DNA from: Gnetum montanum
Lineage: Eukaryota > Streptophyta > Gnetopsida > Gnetales > Gnetaceae
Assembly: GCA_015680685.1 (NCBI GenBank)
Contig: MNCI01011864.1
Span: 836,404-887,277, forward strand
Reading direction: 5' to 3'
Length of the DNA stretch: 50,874 bases
Shown here one piece after another: positions 33,201 through 43,842 of this stretch (position 1 is its first letter; every line of letters starts with the position of its first letter). The notes beneath the pieces were generated by a model. The model made no database searches, was not told where the DNA came from, and worked only from the letters and a program-made list of their open reading frames with translations. The position numbers were made by a program, and so were the translations under genes.

Positions 33201-33890
33201 AAAACAATTGCCAAATTCTTTCAATAATATGTGGTGTATAGATTTGGAGTACCATGCATGCTCATATTGAATAACATGACTCATTTGATAGGAGCCACAT
33301 TCAAGTAGCTAATGCGACAACTTGGGGTTAATCACAAACTATCTATACCTTATCACCTCCAAGAAAATGGTCAAGTAGAAGTGAATAACTAGGAAATCAC
33401 AAGAATATTAACTAGAATAGGTAGTCATTATAGGTAGTATTGGAGTACTAAACTTAATGATGCTCTATGGGCATATAGATGAACTTGAAAACTTCCTATA
33501 GGGTATTCTCCATATGAGTTAGTTTATGATAAAATACCTACTTTACCAATTCAAGTGGAACACAATACCCTCTCCATTGCTAGCACACTCAACCTTGATT
33601 TAAGCTTAGCTCAAAGAGAACAATTAATGAATCTAAATCTCTTAGTAGCTCAAATGAGTAATGAAATCCACAAAAAGTACTTTGAATGTAGACATGACAT
33701 CAAAATAAGACAAGTGTCTATCAAGCTAAGTGATAAAGTCCTCTACTATAATCCTAGTCTTGTCCCATGAAAGGCTAAGTTCCAAACCTTATAGGAGGAA
33801 TACTATATTGTCCACACTACATACCAATTTGGCACCATGCAAATATATCACCTAACAAGCATACAAAATCTAATTCTTGTTAATATTTAA
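30231..33890 (+). pseudogene. E6 pol: protease remnant, RT, RNase H, integrase
   Basis: LTQTITHWIKVGALPKK (30325-30375) marks the protease entry shared with E2 and E3; its active site is eroded. RT shows VPKKDGK (31468-31488), NDCRLLNMV, FPDGYSGYSQMCIAP (31608-31650) and the catalytic FMDDF (31795-31809). RNase H shows FHIMTDASNYALG (32231-32270). Integrase shows a zinc-finger remnant (YAHEGPCDGYY, 32882-32915), WGIDFMG (33081), ATIDY, a damaged second acidic site (LILNNMTHL, about 33264-33290, where DNGTH is usual), and an intact QENGQVE (33360-33382). KLSDKVLYYNPSLVP near 33730-33770 is the C-terminal domain; no chromodomain is visible. Frameshifts and many stops make it non-functional. Confidence 0.85.
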
Positions 33891-34481
33891 TAACTGAAAT
33901 CATACCATAACTTTCCTTAATCTTTTAAGGACTTTACCCTATCTACTGAGCAATTTGCCACTCATTCAATCTTTCTAATCTCCACTTGCAACAATAGTTG
34001 TGGGGGTGTCGAGTTTGACACTTAGGCACAAATTATTCTTATATTTTTATACCTTTTACTTTTCTTACAAGTTTTTTACAATTATTTCATAACTTTTTCA
34101 TTCTTTTAGACATTTTCTATTTCTTAATCATTTTTCATTCTTTGATATCTTTAAATTCTTTCTACATTTTTTCTTTCTTATCTCTTTTCTATGATTTTCA
34201 CTCTCTTTCTTGTACATAATTTTATTGATTTTTCCAATAAAGTGTAAAGGAATAAAATAAGATGTAGTTCCAATAATGTGAAGATTACCTTATGTTATCA
34301 AATCATTGAGGAACTAATTCTATATACAATAAGACCCCATCATCCATCCACTCATTTCCAATAATAAGAGGTGCTTACCATGTACATAATGACATTCTTA
34401 TCACAATAAAACTAAAATAAACTTGTGATCATTATGCCTAGATAGAAAAGTAAAGAACCAAGTGGGAATGAAAAGGGCATG
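33891..34481 (+). other. E6 3' non-coding block
   Basis: T-rich sequence (34030-34230) is followed by the shared block with CATCCATCCACTCATTTCC, AATAATAAGAGG and GATCATTATGCC, as in E4 and in more diverged form in E3. It stops at the TGATAAATCC start of the next LTR. Confidence 0.65.
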
Positions 34482-35406
34482 TGATAAATCCCTAATTATT
34501 CTAGTTTTATCTAGTTAAAAGCTTATATTTTTATTTTTTATTGTTTCACCTCATCTAAGTGCATCATTTTTTCAATGCCTATCAATATCAAGTAATTACT
34601 TTATTGAGTCTCTGTTATCATAGGTAATCATGGGACCATTGAAAACAACCCAAATTATATCAATTTTAGTAGCTATTGTGACAAGGATTGATAACATTTG
34701 ATCATGGGAGAAAGTACCTTACCAAGGAATGAAGATATTGATCCGTACCATTGGCTCGATTTAAATTGATCATCAAGGGACATAGAAACCATGATACAAT
34801 TTGATATCTTGTAATTGATTGGCATCAAAGTATTTAATGCAAATCAATTTTCCAAATAATGATATTTTTCTAATTATGGAAAAGCCTTCTTCAATATAAT
34901 TGAAGAGGTTCAATGTTTAATAGGGAATTTTTTCCAAACCCCCAGAGAAACCCAAATCAAATTGAATCTCTTATTAAATTCTTCTATTAAAAATTATTGA
35001 GAAAGATTGTTGAAACCTTGTGACAATCAATAATTGTTAGATCCCCTAAGAGGCTCTAAAGTTTTTGCATTGTAAAGATGGTAAGGAAGGGTAACACATT
35101 AAGTGACATCTCCTTTGTAATCTTCTAGCATTTATGTTAATCTTATGTTATTTCAATTTGGTTAAATCATTTTATTTCTAGCTTTGGACTTGAGATTAGA
35201 AGTTAGGGTGAAAACTTTGATTTTACTTATGAGTGATAGGCATAAGTGTGGAATTTCAATTGGATTTAGATTTAACCATTTATTGTCTTGATGATCTCTT
35301 TAACTGTAAACCATTCCTCCACCAATACAACTTGCAGGTTAGTCACATATGAGGTGACATCTCTACAACGAATGTAACTCAACCCTAAACCTTGGTTGGC
35401 TTGTCA
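34482..35406 (+). repeat. E7 probable LTR (925 bp)
   Basis: It starts TGATAAATCCC where the E6 block breaks off and ends GGCTTGTCA. It is followed three bases later by a weak tRNA-Asp-like primer site. TGA...TCA ends and size fit an LTR. No second copy is in the window, so the limits rest on these junctions only. Confidence 0.5.
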
Positions 35407-35894
35407 ATTTGGCATAGTTGCCAAAGAGGCCAGCAAATTTAATCATCATTAATGGTTTTGTATGTTTTTCAAATTTATTTTATAGATTTAGAACTTCTAA
35501 AAAGCTACACACTATTTTCGTTTTCATTTACTTTTGTTAGTAGTTTTAGGAATGATTTCTTTTAATTATTTTTCTTGTAAGAAATAAATTAAGAACAAGG
35601 AAAAGGTAGAATCACAAGAATTAGCCCCCCTACTTTTCCAAACTGAAGAAAGTGTCAAAAAATGTACAATTAACGTAGTAATTATAGGGGTAATGAAATC
35701 AATTTGCAAAGTCTTGGGATTAATTGCCCATGAATGTGCTAAAGACAAGTGTGTTTCTTAAATGAAACCAACTAAGCAATGTAAAAATCCAACATGAATT
35801 CAACCTCTTAGAAACACCACTAGCTATTATAAATGTACTTGAACCAACTTGAAACTAGACCAAGAGGAACAAGGATAGTTTAGCTCTATCCCAT
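35407..35894 (+). other. E7 primer site and leader, cut by E3
   Basis: TGGCATAGTTGCCAAAGA (35410-35427) matches 12 of 18 bases of the tRNA-Asp complement. The following AT-rich leader has no clear ORF and ends in the CCCAT target site of E3 at 35890-35894. The sequence after 43348 should be its continuation. Confidence 0.45.
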
Positions 35895-36939
35895 TGATGA
35901 GATGCGATTCGCATGAGCCACGATATCGCGTACGTGATATTGCAGCCGTCGCGATATCTCATCCCATGCAATATCGCATACGCAATATCGCGGTCTGCCG
36001 CCATATCTATAAATAAGAGGCGACTCTCCCTTGTTTTCCCATCTTGAGTTAGAAGTAGGGAAACTCTAGTAGTTTGATCACTCTAGAGATAGAATATTTT
36101 CCATGTGCCCGTAGTAGGAGTCCTAAAGTGAACGGATCTTTATTCGAGCAACATTGTACTTGAACACAAGTTGTGTACGGCAATAAAGACGAACTTCTTG
36201 GATAAGCCTTGCAATGCATGGAATAGGATTTTATTTATTATTTTCTCTCTCACCCTTAAACTCCTAGAATGCAGAATGAGTACGACTTGATTACAAGCAT
36301 CTAAGGATGTGTACGGAAAGTCAAGGAATCGGCTACTCATCGCATGCGATATGAGTATGACTTGATTATGAGCATCTAGTGTGACTACTTGGTAACCCAG
36401 TGGTGTATTCAGGATCTGCGCTTGGTAATCCTAGTGGTAGTCATGCACCAAGATGTGTACGGTTAGTCAAGGAATCGGCTGCTCATTGCACTTAGGCTAG
36501 ATTAGCTTTCTCAACCCTTTCCTCCTAGTTAAGTGCCTCAGTACAACCACTTCGAGCACGTGCGTTACGCACAGTGATCCCATCAATGATTAGCGTTTGG
36601 TAGCCACGGTTGCATCGGTTCAGGGTATGTACAGTAAGTGGGAACAGATGCTGATGCTAGTTAATTTAGACTTAGTTCATTAGTTAGATTTAGTTAGTTT
36701 CTCCAACCATTCACCTCGATAGCATAGGAGATGAAACATAAACAGATATAAAAATCATATACCTCGGACTTACTTAACCATACACTGTGACAACTACAAG
36801 TAAGTCTGAGAAGACAACGAATGATTAACCCCAAGTGTTCCATGGGGCGTGTAGGCACTTAGTCTACGAAGTTCGACCGGATTGCACGTGCTATGCTCAT
36901 TTCGTATGGTTGAGTGTAGGGGTACCTCGCCACTCATCA
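35895..36939 (+). repeat. E3 5' LTR (1045 bp)
   Basis: It opens TGATGAGATGCG and closes CACTCATCA. Five GATATCGC-like palindromic units (35921-35992) lie just before a TATA box, TATAAATA at 36008-36015. AATAAAGACGAAC (36181-36193) resembles a polyadenylation signal. A partial internal duplication around GAGTACGACTTGATTA (36278 and 36353) makes it longer than the E1 and E2 LTRs. Confidence 0.92.
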
Positions 36940-36940
36940 T

Positions 36941-36958
36941 TGGCACCATTGCTGGGGA
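36941..36958 (+). other. E3 primer-binding site, tRNA-Asp type
   Basis: TGGCACCATTGCTGGGGA matches 15 of 18 bases of the tRNA-Asp complement and starts two bases after the LTR end. Confidence 0.8.
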
Positions 36959-37086
36959 CTAAGTGTTTATGCATTGAATAGAACATAAGGATATCACTCA
37001 CATCGTTGGGAGCCTAAACGAACCTTTGGGTTAATTAATTAAACAAGAATTTATATAATGGTGAAATAGCACACTGATAAGACACT

Positions 37087-39972
37087 ATGTCTTCTTCTTC
37101 TTCTCATACGAGCAACTCACCACCTAAGGACCATACACGAGATAGTCGGCAACATAAGACACATAGATGAAATCAGCCAAGTCCTAAATAATACAAGATG
37201 GTTTATACTCATCCTGATGAGTATATTCCAAACTTTACCTTTATCCTCCATCAAGAAGAATAGCTGCTATGAAGAGATTTGTAAGGTAACATTGTGTTAC
37301 CTCCAGATCGATCATTCTCTAACATGCTTTTCCGTGCTTTGGCACAAATTGGCATGATAGAATTATATGCTGAATACATTATGGAAGACTTTGATATGAG
37401 GGATTATCATCCTAGAGAAGCACAACATATGAGGGACTCAAGGTAGGAGAGCCAACATACCCTGTTAAAGGGTAAAGGCCCACATGTCCTTAGCGAAATA
37501 GGAGATGAGAAACCCCTTATAACAGGTTTTCTAGAAAATGATGTTCCCCCTCCTAACGATGGTGAGGAGGTTGGGTATCAAAACCTATGATCAACAATAC
37601 ATAACACTAGTTTTGATCCTCATGAACGCCAACTGTTCACATAGGGAACAACAACTCATGCTAAGGATGAGCACTTGGATCGTTATAACGATCAGGGTTG
37701 AAGTAGCCGAAGAGAAGGCAAGAAACATCATCATGGCGATGGTTCCCCTTCCTCTTCCCCTTCATCTCATCACTCACCCTCTCCTTCGACATCTAGGCAC
37801 AGCCACCATGAACATAAAGGTGAGGATAAAGGTAAGAAGGAGAAAAGACCTCGACGGGAAAGTCGAGAGAGAGGACAAGGGAAAGGATGTAGAGAGAGTA
37901 GGGAACAACACAGACATCATAGGTGTCATGAAAGAGATGATCATGATGAGCCCCTACTTGCAACCCGAAGTATGCTTAACATAACGGAGGCAGTTAGGAT
38001 TCCCACAAGGCATTTAAAAGATAGTCAGATCAAACGTTTAGACATGAACAATATCTCATGATTTGAAGGGGGATACAACGTAGATTCGCAAAATCATTTA
38101 CAGGCATCCCACGATGCCTGTGCCTTGCAGAATATAGAAAATAAATGGAAAAAACTTAAGTTGTTCCCAAGGACACTCATCAAGGAAGCAGAGAGCTGGT
38201 ACTGGTCATTAGAACCGGAAACCATCAGGAGGTGGAGTACGATGCTAGAACTATTCAATGATAAGTATCAGACGTACTCCAGAGTGTCCAATTTGCATAA
38301 GAAGATCCAAGGCTGGAAGCAAGATACTCATAAACCCTTGGATGCTGCCATGGCCCGCTACTACACATTGTTACATCGTTGCCTGGGCCATGGGTACACG
38401 CAGTGGGATCAACTTTTCCACATCGTGGATGGGCTAAGGCATGAAACGAGAAGAACCCTTGGGACTTATGCCCAAGGGAGACTATCACAACTTAGAGCCC
38501 TTAAAGTACATCACTTGTTGGAGTAAGTAGCAAAAGAAGAAGGTGAGCTATGTAAAAGGAAAAGTGTGGAAGAATACAATTGTGATCCATCTCTTCGAAA
38601 GAAGGGAGTGAAATCTTGCGATGAGGAGGATGAGTCACCAATCGAAGAGTTGGTAAACAGGAAGACCTTGCCACTTCAAAAGCTCACAACAGAAATAGCG
38701 GCTAAGGTAGATGACGTATGGAGTTCCTTAGACTCTAAAATTGAAACTGTCTTAAAAATTGTAGAAGAGTCTAAGGTAGAACAAAGTAGTGACAAAGGTA
38801 AGACAAAGCGGAGAGATTTAGGCCCTGCACATAACAAGGGTAAGGGGAAAATCACTAACTTTGATGGGGTTGTGGAATCAGACACAAATGATGATAGTGG
38901 ATGTGAGATCTGCCACTATGACCATCCTAAGGGATGTTGCCCCATCATCTCACATCTATAGGAGTCTGGGGTGTATGCACTTAATCCAAGACTTAATCAA
39001 TGGCAAACACCCTATAGGTTACCTTATCCCCGAGGTACCCCAAGGTAGTTCCACCAACCATTAATGTATTATCCAAGTGGCACTCCCCCACTACCCATCG
39101 AATAGCATCAGCAGTGGCAATACCCACAGTCATGGGGGATGCCATCGCTGAAACATCAGTACCCTTACCAGCAGCCTAATCCTTATGGATATTATGTGCA
39201 GTAGTCAATTTCTCCAAGTGACTCTATGAGTCACACAACTCCCCACCGTCACTACCAAGTTCGAGAGTACTTCAGAAGGACTCCTTCTCCTTCGAGAGAC
39301 ACTCCATACCCACACCATCCTCCAAATCCATCCGCACCTCTTCCACAAGTAGTTCCCATAACACCTCCTGCTCCAACAATGCAAGGGGAACTTCCTCCTC
39401 AACCGCAGCAACGTCACGCTATGAGAGTTGTAAATATTCAACTTGCTGCTGGTTCTGAAAACTGTAAAAAGAGAAGGCCCTTCTTTAGAACCAAAAGCCC
39501 AAACAAACTCTCACAACAACAAGCGGTTGAGCCCATGTACACTCCTCCATCATCTAACACTTCGGAGCAACCTTCAGTCCATCAGAGCTTAACGCATACA
39601 GTTATGTTAACGCATACTATAACCAACTGGATCAAGGTAGGCCACCTTCCTAGGAAACCAACTGATCCTGGAAGTCCCTTAATCTACCTTCAGGTCGCCA
39701 GAAATGAACCACATTGAGCTCTTCTTGACTCAGGTTCTGGAGTTAACTTAATTTCACAAGAGATGTATCACGCTTGGAACCTGCCCCAACTTAAGAAGAG
39801 CAATATTCAACTAGAGCTGGCGGACCAGTCCATCACCATTCCCTTGGGATTGGTGAAGGACATCATTACCACTGTGTGTGGTTGGTCTTACCCAGCTGAT
39901 TTTCTGGTGATTGAAGTCAACAACAACGAAGGGGACTTCCCAATTATAATGGAAGGGCATGGCTTAGTATAG
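37087..39972 (+). pseudogene. E3 gag-protease, single frame with about sixteen stops
   Basis: ATG at 37087 opens a 962-codon frame that I could follow to 39972 with stops but no frameshift. In order: MSSSSS; MVYTHPDEYIPNFTFILHQ (37198-37255); GNIVLPPD and LFRALAQIGMIELYAEYIMED; DVPPPNDGEEVGYQNL; the linker GDGSPSSSPSSHHSPSPSTS (37738-37797); IKRLDMNNIS; the capsid-like WKKLKLFPRTLIKEAESWYW and CLGHGYTQWDQLFHIVDGLR; CEICHYDHPKGCCP (38904-38945), a zinc-knuckle variant; a Pro/Gln-rich stretch; and a retropepsin domain with LLDSGSGVNLIS (39722-39757). The IIMGRAW-type C-terminal block is altered to IIMEGHG. Stops such as TGA and TAG fit deamination of CGA, TGG and CAG codons. It would make particle protein and protease but no polymerase. 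Confidence 0.9.
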
Positions 39973-42300
39973 TAGATACATGCCTTAGGATCCGCGATCT
40001 TTCCTTGGAAATTTCTAAGATAAACATTTATGAAAAGATCAAGAAGAGGAAAGTTCCATGCATCACATACAGTGATTCATCAGGTGATGACATAAAGGAA
40101 ATGCCTCCATGTAATAGGTGTGCCCTTGAATTTTTGAAACAAAGATGTCTATATGTAGAAACCACACAACAAGTAGTAGACACCCTGTGGTTGATAGCTA
40201 CTCGAAAGGGCAAACAAATATGCATGGAATGAACTGGGGAGACAAACCATGCCAACAACAAAGGCATAGATATGTTGGAATATGAGCGTCGCCAACTTCC
40301 ATCCCTTAATCTAAGATCATCAATTGGGAGAAGTTGGACACTTCTTAGAAATTCAAACAGGTGCTCATTATTTCAGATCTCTCCCTTTCCACTCAGTCAT
40401 GGGGGAGATGGTCACCTATGCTAACCATTTGGGGCCCTCAGTTCTTTTTACGTTTTTGTTTTACAAATTTCTTTAACTTTTCTTATTTTTGTTTTACAAC
40501 ATCATTATACTTTTCCATTTTTTATGTGTGTTTGTGTGTGTGTCATCCACCATGTCAATTCGTCACCCAATAAGTATTCTTCACGATGGTATGAACTATT
40601 TTCTCATTGATTGCTGATGTTTGGTTTTTACCTTAAGGTTATGATGTTGATACTAAGGTATGTTCTTTTGATATGGTAGGCAATGAGTCCACTTCATCCA
40701 TTCAGCAACAACACTCTATGGTCTCTCTTGGCTTGGAAATGTACAGTCTCCTTTCTAAATAAGAACTTTAACGAATTTGTGACTAGGTATCTCTCAAACT
40801 AAGGAAGGACTCAAGGTTTGAAAAGGGTGTGACTTCAAGGGAACTTGATGCATTTGTGTTGGCCATTTTCTTGGGTGCTTGGATGTTTTTCTTCTTGAGT
40901 TTTCTCACTGTTTCAATGTTACCCAATTATCAGAAGCTAAGCCAATAAAAATAATCAAGTCTTTGCATGGTGTGGTTCTCACGCATAAAAACACAAAACA
41001 AAACAAAGAAATAAGTGAGAATTCAAAGCACACCCCTTAGATGAAATAAACTTGGGCTACAAGCACTGGTTATAGAACCAAAAGTGTTCCCTCTAACTAA
41101 GGCCCTTCTCGCTTCACATTCTCTCCTTTGTTTCATCGAAATGGTGGTGACTCTTGGGGAAGGCATTCTTGTTATCCAAGTGGATGGTTTAGCTGAACGC
41201 ATTGATGTGAAGTCACTAGATGTGGTTGGTTTGAGGCTGAACTTGGAATGGGATTTGCTAAGTCACATTAATCATGAAACACACAAGGGGCTGTACACCA
41301 CCTTGTTCTTGGGATTCCATTCCATCCTCTTCTCTTCATCCTTCTCTCCATTGTTCACCTCATTGCTAGTTGTATCACTAGTGTATATATTTTGGTTGAT
41401 GCATTGTTTTCTTTTTGATAAATTCTTGTGGTTAAGACTTTAACTCTTGTTCTAATTGACATTCCCAGAGCCTACGAACTCTTTGAATGTGGGTTTGTCA
41501 GGGCATTAAGGGCATGAGCTTACTTTGGGGAGGACCCACTAACATTCCTATTTAGAGCATTAGTTAACTTCTTTCCCTTAACATTTTGCAATTAATTTTA
41601 TTTTGTTCATTTCCATCTTGACATCCATTTCATCGATGCCATAGTTGTCCCTTTTTATCTATCTTTCTTACCCCTTTTCTTTCTCCATTCTAACACTACC
41701 AAAGGTTCACGATTAGTCATGGGGGTACGGGGCCTAATTTTTTCAATTTTCTCTTAGCCCCGAATTTTTTCAATTTTTTCCTAACCCCTACACCTTCGGT
41801 AGTCATCATTAATACATCCCCAGATCCGCATTTAGCCATACCACAACCTAGCCAATGGACCTGCACTGAAGTAAGGTATTAATTACATGATGATTCATTT
41901 ACCCTTACTAATATATGATTGTGTTGTGTGTGCATATGGTGATCATACAACAACTGATTGGATCTAGAGCAAACACTTGGAATGGAGCCGTGCTAGAAGA
42001 AGCTATGCAAGGAGCAAGATCGATGGCGTGCTTACCGATGGACAATGGAAGGCGCAATCTTGGCATTGGCAGCAACAACACTTCTTTCTCTTTCTCTTTC
42101 TTTCTCAGCTTCCAACTAAGGCCTGATGTCATTGTAATAATGTGTTCACCCTTGTTGTCATGAACACCAGTTTTGTCAAGTCTTGTAATGATGATCCGTT
42201 CACATGTCATCCCATTAGTTCCATTCCCCTCAATAATCCCATACCTTCCCAATATTTTGTAAGGAACTTGAGGATGAGTTTTCATTCAGTCATGGGGGTA
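39973..42300 (+). other. E3 3' internal region, non-coding
   Basis: Remains of the protease C-terminus run to about 40230 in another frame. After that only unconserved short ORFs occur. Present are a T-rich tract (40440-40530), the block shared with E4 (GAGTCCACTTCATCCATTC at 40686, GTGTGACTTCAAGGGAACTTG at 40830), and AGTCATGGGGG at 40395, 41715 and 42288. The last copy is two bases from the 3' LTR, in the polypurine position. Confidence 0.75.
42288..42300 (+). other. E3 polypurine-tract position
   Basis: AGTCATGGGGGTA directly precedes the 3' LTR (42301). Its GGGGG is the likely core where plus-strand priming would occur. The purine run is short for a polypurine tract, but the place is exact and the motif is conserved in E2 (3629-3640, reversed). 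Confidence 0.6.
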
Positions 42301-43348
42301 TGATGAGACATGATTCGCATGAGCTACGATATCATGTACGTGATATCACGGCTATCATGATATCGCATCATCCCCTGCGATATCGCGTACATGATATTGT
42401 GGTCCACCGCCATATCTATAAATAAGAGGTGGCTCTCCCTTGTTTCCCCATCCTGAGTTAGAAGTAGGAAAACTCTGGTAGTTTGATCACTCCAGAGATA
42501 GAATATTTTCCATGTGCCCGTAGTAGGAGTCCTAAAGTGAACGGATCTTTATTTGAGCAACATTGTACCTAAACACAAGTTGTGTACAACAATAAAGACG
42601 AACTTCTTCGATAAACCTTGCAGTGCATGGAATAGGATTTTATTTATTGTTTTCTCTCTCACCCTTAAACTCCTAGAATGCGGAATGAGTACGACTTGAT
42701 TATGAACATCTAAGGATGTGTACGGATAGTCAAGGTATCGGCTGCTCATTGCATGCGGTATGAGTACGACTTGATTACGAGCATCTAGTGTGACTACTTG
42801 GTAACCTAGTGGCGTATTCAGGATCTGTGCTTGGTAATCCTAGTGGTAGTTGTGCACCAAGATGTGTACGGTTAGTCAAGGAATTGGCTACTCATCGCAC
42901 TTAGGCTAGATTAGCTTTCTCAACCCTTTCCTCCTAGTTAAGTGCCTTAGTACAACCACTTTGAGCACGTGCGTTACGCACGGTGATCCTAGTAACGATT
43001 AGCGTTTGGTAGCCACAGTTGCGTCAGTTCAGGGTGTGTATGGTAAGTGGGAATGGATGCTGATGCTAGGTAATTTAGACTTAGTTCATTAGTTAGAGTT
43101 AGTTAGTTTCTCCAACCCTTCACCTTGATAGCATAGGAGATGAAACCTAAAAAAATATAAAAATCATATACCTCAGACTTACTTAACCATACACTATGAC
43201 AACTACAAGTAAGTCTGGGAAGACAACGAATGATTAACCCCAAGTGTTCCATGGGGCGTGTAGGCACTTAGTCTGCAGAGTTTGATCGGATCGCACGTGC
43301 TACGCTCGTTTCATATGGTTGAATGTAGGGGTACCTCACCACTCATCA
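42301..43348 (+). repeat. E3 3' LTR (1048 bp)
   Basis: It aligns end to end with the 5' LTR, including TATAAATA (42416-42423), AATAAAGACGAAC and the partial internal duplication. It ends CACTCATCA at 43348 and is followed by CCCAT. Most differences from the 5' LTR are C/T and G/A changes, many within the palindromic units near its start. Confidence 0.92.
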
Positions 43349-43840
43349 CCCATTAACCTCTATGAAGGAGCAAAATAGTAACAAGGAGAGAGATCCAACA
43401 TAAATCCTTCAAGCAAGGGCAGGGACAAAATTTAAATTATCTACATCTTTGAATCCTCTTTTTGATATATAAACTATCATAATGCAGACCATCAATTCAA
43501 AATTCAAGCTTTAGCCAAATTCTATGTAATGTGTTTATAATTGGAGGAACCAGCCAACTGATGAGAAATGATTACATAAGCAGCAATTAAGCACCCGAAT
43601 AGGTGCTTAATCACAATTAGTAGGAAAGATTGCACCAATTCAGAGTGGCCACAATAATGACTCTATGCGATTAAGGTGCCTAGTCATTGTCCTATGACAA
43701 ACTCATCTTAAACTTTAGAAAATGATACATGAGTTTTAGTGGATGTAACTACCTAATATGAAAAGCATGCATGAATTTTAATGGATGCAACTACCAATAT
43801 GGAAGATGTGTAGCTATGATATGAGTTCAATGGAAGCTGA
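43349..43840. other. Continuation of the E3 target, unclassified
   Basis: There is no recognisable coding. It holds a perfect 10-bp hairpin, ATTAAGCACC/GGTGCTTAAT with a 6-base loop (43586-43611). A pair of roughly 42-bp imperfect tandem copies (CATGAGTTTTAGTGGATG at about 43729 and CATGAATTTTAATGGATG at 43771) is also present. Confidence 0.45.
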
Positions 43841-43842
43841 GG

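Larger units (their letters stand above)
28696..34481 (+). mobile_element. E6: autonomous-type Ty3/gypsy element, 5' and 3' truncated
   Basis: Gag, protease region, reverse transcriptase, RNase H and integrase follow in the Ty3/gypsy order (integrase after RT/RH). Gag is closest to E1-E4. The 5' end is cut by E5 within gag, and the 3' end is cut by the E7 LTR at 34482, so neither LTR is present. It is the only pol-bearing relative in the window and shows what the gag-pro elements lack. Confidence 0.85.
35895..43348 (+). mobile_element. E3: complete non-autonomous gag-pro LTR element with target duplication
   Basis: Two LTRs (35895-36939 and 42301-43348) flank a primer site, one gag-pro frame and about 2 kb of non-coding sequence. 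Exact 5-bp duplications CCCAT (35890-35894 and 43349-43353) prove one insertion event. There is no reverse transcriptase or integrase and no sign of deletion scars by frameshift. The LTRs differ by several per cent, mostly transitions, so the insertion is not recent. It is the best preserved retroelement here and the reference for reading E0-E2. Confidence 0.93.

Noticed and set aside
41084-41443. 119-residue plus-strand ORF in E3
   Set aside because: The corresponding region of E2 does not keep it open and no domain is recognisable.
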